64,000 nucleotides of DNA from Piper betle (Eukaryota > Streptophyta > Magnoliopsida > Piperales > Piperaceae). Of this stretch, positions 37,053 through 49,989 are shown piece by piece. The stretch covers positions 54,677 to 118,676 of the forward strand of contig JAURVB010000097.1 of assembly GCA_033002965.1 (NCBI GenBank), written 5' to 3'. The notes beneath the pieces are model-generated. The model did no database searches and was not told the DNA's origin. It saw only the letters and a program-made list of their open reading frames with translations. The stretch's first letter is position 1. Each line of letters opens with the position of its first letter. The position numbers and the translations under genes were made by a program.

Positions 37053-38161
37053 CTCAGTGGTTTCCTCTCAGAGCTGTGTGTTTCACTCGTTTCCTACCTG
37101 TTAGATCTTTAAGGTGCATTGAAATGAATGAATCATGTATGAGAGAGGTTGTGGGCCTTTAGGCCTACAAAGACTTGCAACGGGTCGTAGGACCTTCTAA
37201 TTCAAAAATTAATTTTAAAGAATAAAAATTTTTCTATTAGCCAATATATAAATTACTCTCCCATGTAATGGATGTGAGAGTAACCGAAAAAGAAAGTAAA
37301 TGAATATATATATATATAGATAAACACACACGTATATTTAAAATGATAGGGTGCAAACCATTTTTATTTTTAAACTTTGCGAAACTTAATCATGACTATT
37401 AATGTCTTATTTAATAATTCTCATTAGAGAGTTACATAATTAATTTTTCATTTAATGATTTTCATTGAGAGTTGCGTATGGAACTTCCCATAACTACCAC
37501 CCGTCACTTTAGAAGAAAAATTGACGATCGATACAAAAGACATGGAGGTAAATGTGGAAAAATCTTTTTTTTTTTTTGTAGTGTTGGAAGATTCATGCTT
37601 ATAATAAAATTTTAGGTTTGGTTATTTTTTGTTTTTTTGGCAAAGGTGATACAGCCATGTCATTTATAATCATATAAATTATAATAGTTTTAAATCTATT
37701 TGATAATCCACCTTTATTTAAGGCCTCATGGGGTGTGTAAAGAGAATTTTAGCGGGTGGCCATCATAACCTAAACTTATTTTTTAGTCCGATTTTTCTAT
37801 CTGACTAAACCGGTGAAGTTTTCCAAAAAGGTTGTTTTCTTTTCTTTTCTCACGCACTCCCCCTATCCAAACAGAGCGTTAGGTAAATTTTCCCATACTT
37901 ACCCAAGGTTTCCACATACATGTCCTTTGTGTGTTAATTGAATTATAAGAATAGCTAGTTCAATTGCCTACTTGAATTCTATTTCACTAACATACTTAGA
38001 GGAATCGGATCGATAAACTTTTTTTCTTCAATGTTCTGGATCACATGCTAAGAATTTTCTAAGTTCGATTATTATTATTATTATTATTTTGAGAACAAAC
38101 TTTGAGTTACACTTTCCAAATTACTCAAACACTACTTTTTTCTTAATTTGGCTGCTCATGA
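37053..38161. other. Intergenic, left end of a tandem-duplicated DUF247 unit
   Basis: No gene. From about 37130 it matches 41400-42130 and 43230-43660, for example GGAGGTAAATGTGGAAAAAT with a T-run ending TTTTTGTAGTG near 37565, and TGTCCTTTGTGTGTTAATTG near 37920. TTTTTGTAGTG is the complement of CACTACAAAAA, a CACTA-type terminus, and may mark an old transposon end. An (ATT)n run lies near 38070-38090. Confidence 0.6.
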
Positions 38162-39923
38162 TTAGATCCCCTTTAAAACTTTGTACACACTCTGTAGCAC
38201 TGTGCAACCTAAGAGCACCGCAGCAGCAATGAATGACACAACCATCCAGGGGTTGCGAAAATAGTACTGCCTCAACAGTGCCCACCATTTACATAATTTT
38301 TTACGGCCACACTCGTCAACTTCCCTGAACGCTTTGGTTAGATTATTATCATAGTAGCCGACGACAATTCCCTGGCCCATCTCGTTGAAGAGGCGCACAA
38401 CATCCTCATCGCAACCAAGTTCATGCCTTATGATCTCCTTCTTGCATAGAATCTCCACATCCTTGGGCTTTTTGATGAGATAGTCCATGAAAACCGTGTA
38501 TGGAGTGAAATAGGCGTAAACCCTTGGCAAGCACTGCTCGAATGCTACGAGGTTTCTGATAAAGGAGTTGGTTGACCCCTCTATGAAGAGGTGGGGGATC
38601 TTCAAAACCCCATTTTCAAAACTTATTTCTGGGAAGTTTACTTCGTTCCTTCTTTGAAACTTGATGCCGGCCTCGCGCAGCCTTGTCGCCGGAGGGAACA
38701 CCGTTGTGGGTGGCGGCGGTGGTGACGACGGAGGCTGTATGGTGACAGAAACTTCTTTGATTGAAGGTTCACGTCTATGAGGTTTGTGAAGAAGGTACAC
38801 CAAATGAAGCAAATGATCAGGTTGCAGGTCTTGGGTAACTTTCTGGTTAGTCTTCATATGATGGTTGAAGTATTTGGAAGCAATTTTTACCAGATGGGAT
38901 CTGGAAGAACGCCTTGAAGAGGATCCCAGATAGGTATGGTAGATCTCGGTGAGGATGAAAAATGGTATTTGGTTCTCGAGGAGCAGTAGATCCCTGCAAA
39001 CTCCTTGGTCAACCGTATCCCTGCTGTATATTGGGTCTTTCCTCTGTTCTTTGACATGGCGGGCACGTTCCTCTACGTACATGTTGCCCCTGATATAAAA
39101 TTAATTAATATTAAAAATTAAATTTCTTATTTTAATTTTAGGTCAGTCTGGGTGACATGGAAGAAAGAAATATAAATGAAAAGTTAAGTTTTTGAAGATC
39201 ATATAATATAGAGCAATTTAGATCAAATAGTGTGGACAATCGTAACAATAAATTGAGGTATCTTAGGAAAGATAACGTTGAATGGATGCTCATGGTAAAA
39301 ATGCCCAATTTTAGACTTCATTGAAAAGTGAAACTGAAAACACGTTCACTCTATGGCCTGGCACACAAGCGAATATTTTAGGGTAGATATTGTTGACTAG
39401 TAATTCCTAATACTCATGAAGAATTGCTAATCTTCTGGTGAGCAGACAATATGAATGGGGCTTGATTCTCTGGAGAAGTAGTGATCCAACAAAACTTAAT
39501 ACCTGAGAAAAGTTCGATCAGGAAGCAAGCATCAAGAACCATCATAAGGTTGAATTCATCACTTCCAAAGGAGATCTCCTCCGAGTAGCAACTTCTCGAA
39601 TCCGGCTCGCAACCTCGAGCTATTCTGACGTAGTCTGCATATGGGCGGGTGCTTCTGGTGCTTCTGGAAAGAAAGTATTTGAAGTATACCCATTTGTTCT
39701 CCTCCATCTTCTCCAAATGAGGCTTGGATCCATGGCCAAGTTGGTTGTGATAGGGGCCGATGGAGATTGTCTGAGGCTCGTAGGCCTTGGGATCAATGTC
39801 TCTGATGGCGCGGGGAACATGGTAGATTGTGAAGGTGGTGGAATCACGAGGGTTAAGGGATCCGAGCTTGTCTTCTATACGCTTCAGCAGGCCATCCCCT
39901 GATGTGCTTGCAACTTGCACCAT
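38162..39923 (-). CDS. DUF247 family protein
   Basis: Plant-specific UPF0481/DUF247 protein of unknown biochemical role. Two exons are proposed on the minus strand, 39923-39496 and 39089-38162. The intron has a GT donor and CAG acceptor, and the phases agree (2 then 1), giving about 451 residues, within the family's range. Motifs: VPRAIRDIDPKAYEPQTISI near residue 35, MEENKWVYFKYFLSR, SDEFNLMMVLDACFLIELF, CRDLLLLENQIPFFILTEIY, FENGVLKIPHLFIEGSTNSF, RNLVAFEQC, the EILCKKEII region, and a C-terminal hydrophobic segment VVSFIAAAVLLGCTVL that probably anchors it. The start is set at MVQVAS because of its good context (AGCATGG); the frame is open upstream to an ATG at 40025. A proline run (SSPPPPPTT) marks the variable middle. 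The exact donor is the least certain point, since the related copy at 30847-31235 reads through without a gap. Confidence 0.8.
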
Positions 39924-41110
39924 GCTTATCTTCCTTTGGACACAGAAAGGTGCATGCTCCGTAAGTATATAAAAAATCGACCTTGTCGAAGGAAGCTTCC
40001 GGAAACTTTTCAAAATTAAGTTCATAAAATTTGGTGAAATTTGCCACGTACAGATGCATCAGTGGCAAAATTTGAGTTGATAAATAATATAAGTTATTAT
40101 CATTTTTTTAATAGTTTATATTGTTAATATTTAAAATTATATTAATAAATAATTAATTAGAAATAGAGTTTATATCATTAATTTGACATGATTATTATAA
40201 ATATGGATGTTATATTTATTAATTTTGTATTACATTATCGTACAATGTAGTCATATTTATCAAATATTATACTTATCAAACAATGTTAAGATGTACAGTT
40301 AATGATTTATTTGATTTGTTTGGTTGACATAAAAATAATGTAAATAAAAAAATATCCGATGAAATAGAAATGTAATGTAATTAAATAAAAAAATTTAACA
40401 ATAAAATTTTTTAAAGGTTTTATATAAAATTTTCTATTTACATCTAAATATCGTTAAGAGATGTCTTAATTATAATTATAATTTTATAACACAAAGAAAA
40501 GTCAAATGTAGATAAGGATGAGCACTTGACACGGTTATTCTGCGAGCGTTCATCAACCTACAGTAGAAGCAGGGAGGAAATTTGCTGGTGAACCCGCTAC
40601 AATAAATTATCTATTGATTCAGATCATCACAATTAATAGAATTTAAAAAATTCAACTGCGGCAGTTAAATTCTCCAAGTTGTAGTGATTCAAATTTAAAA
40701 AAGGACTGCTACAATAATTGTAACAGCACACCAAGACCAACAAATCCAATTCCAGTGAAAGCATACGTCACATGATCACCTAGTGTGGACAAATAACGCA
40801 TAGATTAATCATCACCTACCGTGGCCATATGTGACAATAGATTGAGGTAAAGATAATGTTGAATCTTATTGTGGACAGTTTTGACAATAAATTGAGGCAT
40901 CTTAGTGGCTAGGAAAGATAATGTTAATGGATGCGCAATTTTTTCTAAAAACCCAATTTTTCCTTTGGACAGAGAAGGTGCATGCCTCGTAAACATATAA
41001 AAAATTATCCTTGTCAAAGGCAGCTTCCGGAAACTTTCATAATTACGTTTATAAAATTTGGTGAAATTTGCCACGTACAGATGCGTCCGTGCCAAAATTT
41101 GAGTTGATAA
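39924..41110. other. DUF247 upstream region with a duplicated 5' leader
   Basis: About 170 bp at 39935-40105 recurs at 40965-41135, including GAAGCAGCTTCCGGAAACTTT-like and GGTGAAATTTGCCACGTACA phrases. Both copies are followed by the AT-rich TTATTATCATTTTTT stretch. On the minus strand, TTTTTTATAT (39967-39976, and its partner near 41000) is TATA-like. Short frames at 40805-41095 are the duplicated leader and not a gene. Confidence 0.55.
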
Positions 41111-43531
41111 ATAATATAAATTATTATCATTTTTTGTTAATAGTGTATATTGTTAATATTTAAAATTAAATTAATAAATAATTAATTATAAATAGAGTTT
41201 ATATTATTAATTAAGCATGATTATCATGTTGATGTCATATTTATCAATTTTGTATTACATTATCTTACTAGTCAATGTAATGATGTTCAATTTGGTTTCC
41301 CCAGGGTTGAAGAATGGAATTTGGCTCTCAATAGGGTCTACTTTGGATTGTAAGAAAAATAAATAAATATGACTACTTTGGATTGGAAGAAAAAGAAACA
41401 AAGTGTATGAGAGAGGTTATTAGGTGTGTATGGGATTTGATTCTTAATAGGGTCTCCTTTGGGTTGCAAGAAAAAAAAAATAGGTCTACTCTGGATTAGA
41501 AGAAAAAGAAATAAAGCGTTCGAGAGAGGTGGTGAAGTGTATGAGAGATGTTGGGCCCTTTGGCTTCAAAATAGAGGTGAAGTGTATGAGAGATATTGGG
41601 CCCTTTGGCTTCAAAATAGACTTGCAACATGCTACTAGCCTCTCTTAATAACTTAGAGAATAAGGTTTTCTCATCAATATATACACACACATATATAGAA
41701 AATAATAGGTGTGAGTTATTTTTATTTTTGAACTTTACAAATTTCAATCATGAGTATTAATTTTCCATCTAATAGTTCTTATAGGGAGTTATATATGAAA
41801 CTACCCAGAAATGCTACCCACCACTTCTTTATTTAAACTATTAAATGAAAATTTCGTGGTCATGATATTAATTCGTAAAGTTCATAAATAAAAAATAGTT
41901 CACGCCTGTACAAAAGGCATGGAGGTAAATATGGAGAAAATTATTCTTTTTGTAGTGCTGGAAGATTCATACTTACAATAAAATTTTAGGTTTGGATATT
42001 TTTTGTTTTTTTGGCGAACACAGAGGTTTGGAATTACGAAGGCATGTAGCCATGTCATTTATAATCACATAAATTATAATAGTTTTAAATCTATTTGACA
42101 ATCCACCACTATTGTAAGGCCTCAAGACGGACGTCAACTTTTATTTTATAAAATAGTCAATTAAATCTAATTAGAGTTTCATGTTCCACACAAATGCTGG
42201 GGCTCATTTATGAAGTAATATATAGGAAAAGAAAGGATAATAATTAAAAGGAACACCATTAGGTTTGTAAAATGGCAGTTGGGTACGTACAACAAGAGCA
42301 CACCCGCAGATGTACACATGGGGATGCGTGATTGGTGGCTTCCTAATATCTGTTCCCAATATTAACTCGACTCGTTTAGTTAGACGTGGGTTAATATTTT
42401 AATCCTAGAGGACTACTTAGGACAGTTGTGAACTGCAAGAGGCCGAATAATTTCCTATTTTTTGTTATTTGAATAAATAGTTGGATATATTGTAGGATGA
42501 TGTTATTAATGTACTTAATAAATAAACCTGAGTAGTCGTACAACACGGTGAAGCAAGAAACTTTAATTAAATATAATTGAGTTCATTTTTTAAATAAAAA
42601 TCGATGTTCTTGATCTATAATTGAGCATCTTCAAGTTGAAGTCTTTCATTGTCCTCTATTCTACCATAATGACTTAGAGAGTTCTAATTTGGTGAGAATC
42701 ATCTAAACTTAGACTCGATAATCTCCTTATTTAATGATCGTCAGCTTCAAAACATAAGCTCAACAATTAATTAAATAACACGTTCAGTTAAATTTTTTAA
42801 ATAATGTAACACTTATTATAAATAAATTCTACAACCATTCACACCATAATTTATAAACTTCATAATTATTTGCCAATGAAATACATTTCATGATAATATA
42901 TATGAGAAAGTATATAATAAGGTTAATAATTTAAATCTTAATTTAATAATTCATATTAAAAACATATTATTCAGTATATAATTCAAACTTACGCCATTTT
43001 GTTAGAGTATATTCTAAATTATACACAATCTTTAAATATAAATAAGCCATTAGAATAATTTAATACTAACCACAACAAATACAAAACCCTACAGTAAAAG
43101 GGAATGAGTAAAGGGGTCCACCATCTCTTCGTTTGTTGCTTCCCTGCGTTTTTGGAGGGAAAGGGTTTCTAAAGGGAATTCTAGTGGGCATCCCTTCGTT
43201 TGTTTTCTCCGTCAAATTTCTTTCTATCTAACCAAGCAGCTAAAGTGTTCCTAAAAGATTGTTTTCTTTTCTTTTCTCTCGTAATCCCTCTATCCAAACA
43301 GGGCCTTGGGTAAATATTCCAGTACTTAACCCAAGGGCTTCCGGATACATGTCCTTTGTGTGTTAATTGAATTAAAAGAATAGCTAGTTCAATTGCCTAC
43401 TTGAAGTCTATTACACTAACATACTCGGAGCAATCGGATCGATCAGAACTTTAGTTTTTTCTTCAACGTTCTGGATCACATGCTAGTTTATAAATTTAAT
43501 CTCCTGGAGTTTTTAAGTTCAATTATTATTA

Positions 43532-43587
<56 letters not shown>

Positions 43588-43680
43588 GTTGGCAACAAGC
43601 TTTGAGTTACCCTTTCCATATTACACAAACACTTCATTTCTTTTAATTTGGCTGCTCATGAGTAGATCACTTGTACAACG
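41111..43680. other. Tandem-duplicated DUF247 unit, coding part mostly lost
   Basis: Matches the unit at 37130-40290 in pieces. 41195-41290 resembles 40165-40290. 41400-42130 resembles 37130-37740, with a local direct repeat of GTGTATGAGAGATRTTGGGC at 41537 and 41581. 43230-43660 resembles 37830-38150. A phrase like the DUF247 LENQIPF region survives near 41300. 42130-43080 is AT-rich and unassigned. Confidence 0.6.
43521..43587 (+). repeat. (ATT)n microsatellite
   Basis: About 22 ATT units with one interruption, against about seven in the homologous place near 38070. Confidence 0.9.
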
Positions 43681-43875
43681 CTACACACACTGTATCAATG
43701 TGCAAACTAAGAGCACCTCACCAGCAACGAATGACACAGCCAAAAGGGGGTAGCGAAAATAGTACCGCCTCACCAGTGCCAACCATTTAGGTATTTTTCT
43801 ATGGCGATAGTCGTTAACTTCACTGAACGCTTCAGTTAGATAATTATCATAGTAACATATAGATAATAGTTTCAA
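43681..43875 (-). pseudogene. DUF247 3' end remnant
   Basis: Encodes CYYDNYLTEAFSEVNDYRHR and RRYYFRYPLLAVSFVAGEVL, matching the last ~60 residues of the gene at 38162-39923 (GYYDNNLTKAFREVDE, RQYYFRNPWMVVSF). The upstream coding sequence is missing beyond 43875. It ends six or seven residues early compared with the intact gene. Confidence 0.8.
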
Positions 43876-44339
43876 TTATGTTACAATAGAGCATGAGTTA
43901 TCAGTATATACGCGAAGTATATATATATATATATATTTTATGTGTTAGGCAAGATTTTCAAGGTATCTCATTTACATGCATCTTAAAGATTCAAACTACT
44001 CGATTGCTTCCATAGATTCAATGGTGGTTTACAATTATAGCTTATGTACCTGTGTATTTTGAATCATGTCCTGAAAGAGGGGGAAAGAGTCAAAGGAAAT
44101 CAATGATCCAAATCAAGATTTTTCTGATACTCTATATTAGATTAGCAAAAAGAAAAAGAAGAGAAAAATTGAGCTTTCGGTGAGTCACATATTTTCATGT
44201 GATTAAGTTTAGAGTTTAAAGGTCTATTCAACCTTCTTACCTCAATTCCCGCCCTTAGAATTACTTTTAGGGCTTGAGTCAATTTTGGCTTTGGATATTC
44301 TCGATCTAAGCTTTATATATATATATTTCATATACCGAT
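43876..44339. other. Unassigned AT-rich spacer
   Basis: Contains a short (AT)n run near 43918-43935. No gene or match noticed. Confidence 0.5.
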
Positions 44340-47105
44340 AGGTGGGCCTCATTAGGCCACGAGTTGTTAGACGTTCAGATCGTGCCACATGGTAAGATCA
44401 GAGCTATCCACATCATCCCTAGCTTCACAAAGATATTTTTCAGAGATTTTCAAACATTTTCGGAGCTTTCCACACCAACGCCGCTGCTACTTTGGATCCC
44501 AGCTGGCGAGTCTCCGGCCCTCCCCGGCCATCGAACCAGCACCCCCACAATCGCCTTGCAACATGCTTTCAATCCATACCCATCTCCAGCACCGGCACCC
44601 TGCAGTAGCTGCCGTAGACGGCATTTTTTCCGCCTATTTCCACCTTCGCAGCCGCCTTTCGGGCTGTTTTCCAGCGACGGCAAGCCGCTTCCGGTGAGGC
44701 CAACCGCTTAGATAGGTTCATCTTGTCGAAATCATCATTTTGAGACCACCCATGACCACCACCATGGCTGCGATCGCCAATGGTGATGTCGCTAAACTTG
44801 GCGGTGATTCTACCCCCTTTTAGGCTGCTTTTCAACCAACCGGCGGTTAGACTCCACCAATTGCCACCACCACCATGTTGCTCATCACCTAGGCTAGACC
44901 CAGCCTCACCGCTGTTGGCACTTTCTGGCAACGATCACCGCCCACCTTGTCGGACTCGTTTGCCATCATTCGCTTCCACCAGCCCGAATCCTGTTCACCT
45001 ACCTCCTTACCAGTGTTCATGTCAGTGTCCAGCAATCCAAACCAGCCTAGCCTACCCAGCCCACTAGTTTATCTGTCACGGGGCTGATTCAAGGACCCAA
45101 AATTTTTCAATCCTAACCAGTCCTATGCGGCGTATTCTCACCCCGAGAACACCAGCCTAACACCAAGTACGCAACTTTGAACAAAACACGGAAGCCTAAA
45201 ACGCCAACACCAACCTGTGTTTGGCCAACCTCAACACCCCGAGGTTGCTGCCTTCAACCCTTCGCTCGATCATAGAGTATTGGTACCGCACCAAACACCA
45301 ACACAGCACTTCTGGCTACCGACACGCCTTGCCGATATGCTATTCCAGAAGTCAAACAGCACCACATGCAGCACTGCCCGATCGCCCAACCAGCAATTAC
45401 GCGTCTTGGGTTTGTGCCGTCTGCCCTTGCTCATCTCAGCACCAATTACCGCAACTGGCTGCCTTGCAAACTTCGACCGTGACCTAGGATACAGAAGTTC
45501 CCTGTCTATAACGCCAGCCAACAAGCAAACCACAGATTACGGGAAAACACTTCCCAACCTTATATCATTAACCTGATCATAAGGATTTTACAAGCACTCG
45601 AACTCCTCTCAAGCACCTGTTCAGCTCATGGACAGCCCCCACAGCCTCACCCCAATGTACCCACAAATACAAAGACGCACACAGAATTACTCCCCGAGTA
45701 ACTCTACCCCGATTGCCAACACCAACAATCTAACAACATGTACCTGGTTTCCAGCAAGTCGATGAAGTTCCAGCACTCACCACGCAGCAACTCCACGCTT
45801 CTTTCTCACCAGCCGCACCACGCTGCTTTCCTCACAAGGAAGACGTCTGGAATCTCAGGAACTCTCCTCCTCTCCGAACTCGATTCCTCTCTTGATCCAC
45901 TCCCATGTCTTTCCCTCGATCTGGCCTGATCCACCGATCTACCAATCTCCTGATCAGCCACTCTACCGATTTTTTTTCTAGCATAACCTTCGTGCCAATA
46001 TGCACCATGCCCCTTCTGTTTCAGATAACTCAGGATCCAGCATCTCTATCCACAAAGATCTGCAATCTCCATCGTATCTAGCAACCTAGGAGCACACCAC
46101 GTCCAGGTTCACCCCAACGGCCTTGTGGTTATCTTCAGAAGTCTGTTGCAGCCTTCACGTCCCTGGATTTGCATATCAGATCTTCCACCAAGATACACCC
46201 CCAGCAACTTCCATGAAGGTTCATCACAAATCCTTGGCTGCACCGCTGGTCAGCCCGTCACACCCAACGGATCAACCCGAGCAACGTCTAGACATGGTTC
46301 AACCTCCCTCAGCAATTCACCGAACAAATGCTGGCAATGGTCCACCACCATCACCCTGCACCAGTCCTGCCGCTTGTGCATGCCCATGCATAGTTGCGCG
46401 CACCAGCACCTGCTCGAGCGCGCGCCTGAGCACACACCTGCATGCGCCCACTAGCGCGAACGTCCATTCGCGCGCCGCTCGTGAGCCCACTCGCACCAGC
46501 ACTTGCATGCGCCCGCTCACGCGAACGTCCGGGGGCACCATCGCATGCCCGCGCGCCCATGCAGTAGCACGTCGGCGTGCCCTTGCACCCGCGCACCCGC
46601 ACACTCCGCAGCAGCGTGCCTGTCGCTCCCTTGTGCGCACATCCGCGCACTCGCCACTACAGTGCTCGGTACTGTTCCACAACACAGTACCGCTATTTTG
46701 CTCGGTACTTGCGGCTGCTCGGCACCCTCTGCTGCATACTCGGCTCGGTAGCCTGCTTGGTCCACGGTTGCACCACAACCTCAATCTGCTGACCCAAACA
46801 CCGATCAGCAACAACCTGAGTTATCTCGACTGGACTCGGCCACATGCTCGGTACACCAAATACCGACCCATGTGCCGACACAACTCGGCTGATCCAGTTT
46901 TGTTCAGTGAATTAACCCGCTTCAATGAGTTTTCAGCCCATTTTTTTGCCATTTTTCAACTGTTTTCGGAAATTGAGAACACATTCATTAGTTGACATGT
47001 ATTATTTAGTATATTTTGATGTTGTGAGTGTATTTATTTATTTATTCATTATAGTTTTTTTATTTACATGTCGTTTATGATGAATGCTAATGTGATAGTT
47101 TATTA

Positions 47106-47143
<38 letters not shown>

Positions 47144-48751
47144 TTACTTATTAGTATTAATCTTATTCATGTTTACTAAATTTTATTTATTTATCTATTT
47201 GTTCGTTGTATGTATGTTGTTATTTATTTGTATTTAATTATGTATTTCACATTGGATAACTATGATATTATTATTATTATTCATGATTAATTAATATTAA
47301 CTAATTATTTATTTATTTATCGAATGATTATATATTAATTTATTTCATTATTTATACTTTTACGAACACAAGCATATATGATATTTACTCCTGTATTTAT
47401 ATAGTATAATGATATTAGTATTTTAGGATTTGAGTATTATTATTTTTAGGTATTTTTCCCTATTTATTCACGAGTGTATTTATTTATGTATTAATTGTTT
47501 GTTATTTGTTATTTTCTATATTATGTCTCCATTTACGTGCCAAATGTTTACTTTTAGGTTTTTTTAGCATTGTCTTTTTATATTGATGTTGTGACCACAC
47601 ATCATGAGCATCCATCATATAGAGATGTCAATATTTAACTTAGTAGGGGGTATCGTTGTAAGTTTCAAGGTCCGAGCTTGCTGTAGATAAGACGTCACAT
47701 TTGAAACTTGGACTACATTTCTGTGAGGACTCTTCTCAGTTTTTATCCTTATAGTCTATTATTGATTTGATTTACAAATCGCAGAACATGTTACTTGGTT
47801 GTTTTATCGAACCCTGCTTAACATGTGTCATTTAGACATAATTTACTTCTGTGATTAATAACCTTCGAGGATGAGATCCCACGAGTCTGATTTTAAAAAC
47901 AAGATCCACCGTAAGTTACCTTCAGACCTATTATATAAATCTCTTCTCAAGCCTATATATGATTTTATCGGTGTTTTTCAATGAAATGTGAGACAAGGGA
48001 AAATCGACAACCGTGCTACGTGAGCGGACACGTGCTAGTCCAAGTGGCCTCTGGATTGGTGAGCGGGTTATTCCATTCTCGAAGGATCCTGACAACTCCA
48101 CCTTTGAGTTCCTTAAACCTACAGAAGTGTGGAGGATTACAGGTATTGCAATGCAGCGCATGTCTGAAGACGCATGCCTGAGAGTACTCAGCCTATGTAC
48201 TCAGGGCTATAAGTGATATGAATGAGGTAAAGGGCTAAAGGAACCAATAAAAGAAATTAATTCTACCATGCAAGGGATAGCTTTAAAGTTTGTCGAGGCA
48301 TGAGACAAATAAGAATGGGATGTTGTTGAGCCGAGGCCGATGACTCATACCCTTACGAGAGATTTTATGAAGATGTATATAATTAATTTCATTTAACAAG
48401 AGCTCTACTGTGCTAGTTTGACTATTAGTTATTTCTAGACCAATAACACTCATTATTGAGATTTTTTCTATTTTATATATAGGTCTTGTGATCCTCAGTC
48501 AGCTTTCGGGGGAGGGTAGATAGACGCTATAGACTCTTGAGCTCTGTGCAGTTATTTTTTTCATACTTTTATTTACATTTGACTAGTTTTCACACATATT
48601 TAACAATGTCTTCCATTCTCTTGATGCTAAGCGGGTTATTTTGATTTATATTATTGATCGGGTCTTACATACTAGTAGCTTTAAACATGACTTGACTCGA
48701 TCATAATATTTCTGATTCGATTCTTAGGTGAACTAAAATTGGGGTGTTACA
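44340..48751 (+). mobile_element. Family R repeat, large copy with expanded C-rich part
   Basis: The right end GGGGTGTTACA (48741-48751) is firm. The left end is not: 44340 is where the composition changes. 44360-46990 is C-rich on this strand, with a CG-dense patch rich in GCGC at 46385-46640. Then come AT-rich DNA with an (ATT)n run (47107-47142), GGATGAGATCC (47869-47879), ATTAGTTATTT (48423-48433) and ACATGACTTGACTCGATC near 48687. Proline- and serine-rich frames overlap on both strands without conserved domains, so I do not call genes. No reverse transcriptase is present. Confidence 0.65.
47107..47142 (+). repeat. (ATT)n microsatellite
   Basis: Twelve uninterrupted ATT-type triplets in the AT-rich half of the family R copy. 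Confidence 0.85.
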
Positions 48752-49984
48752 TGTATTATTAATTTAGCATGATTATCTTAAATGTTGATGTCATATTTAT
48801 CAATTTTGTATTACATTATCTTACAAGTCAATGTAGCCATGTTCATCAAATGTCATGCTCATCAAATTTTTATACTATCATGTTAATCAATTTTTATAAT
48901 TTTATATAATTATTTTATGAATGTTATGTTTATTAATTATTTTTATATAATTATATAAGAGAGAAGAAGATGATCAATAAGCATAAAGATTTACATATAT
49001 AATAAACTATTAGGTGTGGGCTCAGAATTAACCACACAATAGAAAAAACTAAGAATGAAGAAGAAGCAAAAAATCATAGATTTGTTGTCTTTTGATGAAG
49101 GATGGTGATGTTTAATGAGTTTATAAAGTTTGAATTCATTGAACTTGTATTCTTTAAGAAAAGATTTACTTTTGCATGTATTTCTCTCTGCATGCATGTT
49201 TTCCTCAATTGCTTCTATTAGTTTTATAAATTCATGATAAAAAAATATAGAATAATAGTTGTAGTATGTTTTTTGGAGTTTTGCATGTAATAGTATTGAG
49301 TTCATATGATATTAGATGTATGCTTCAAAACATAAAAATATATCTTTTATGTTCCTTAATGATGAAATTTGATATGATTAATAATGAGATGAAAAAGCAT
49401 TATGGGTAGTCATTAAATAATATATTAAATTTGTTTGAATTATATATTAAATCATATATTATGGTGAAATTTATGCCTTAAGGCGCCTGAGTGGTGCATG
49501 CAAGACTGCAGCCTGCATCAAGGCGCTCAGGTTATGCGCGCCAAGGTGCAAGAACTGTGTTGAATCGCGCCATGGCTCGAGACAAGTTCAACTCTATTGT
49601 AATGGTTACGTGGTTGTGAAGATGGTCGCGCCAAGGAACAACATGATAGTGCGCCCTTGCGTGAACCTTGTGGAATAGAAAATGGTGTTTTTGTTTATGA
49701 AGGCTAATTAAAGTGATTAAGCTATGATAATTAGCTAAAAATAAATAGTTAATTAAGGGATGATAATTCTGATTACCTTATACTATTCTTTTGACTTGTA
49801 AAAATATCTTATTAGTGTGAGTGTGTGTGTACATGCATTTCATGTCTGCATATAATTAATCGAATATACATATTAATGTATCTTTGGTGTTTTAGGAAAT
49901 CGTTTGCAAGCTAGTTTGAGAGATAATTATTGAGGCACCTTTGAGGTATGTATAGCTTGTATGATATTTAAATAACACAAGTAC
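48752..49984. other. Spacer with a third copy of the DUF247 upstream AT-rich segment
   Basis: 48752-48860 (TATTATTAATTTAGCATGAT, then ATTTTGTATTACATTATCTT) matches 41195-41290 and 40165-40290. 49460-49680 carries dispersed GCGC/AAGGCGC phrases. No gene seen. Confidence 0.55.
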
Positions 49985-49989
49985 TCATT
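49985..49989. repeat. Target site duplication TCATT, left (right copy 52657-52661)
   Basis: TCATT precedes TGTAAACCTG and follows GGGGTGTTACA, defining both ends of the family R copy between them. Confidence 0.85.

Noticed and set aside
44364..46995. Proline- and serine-rich frames up to 290 codons
   Set aside because: Overlapping frames on both strands follow the C-rich composition of a family R repeat; no conserved domain and no single favoured frame.
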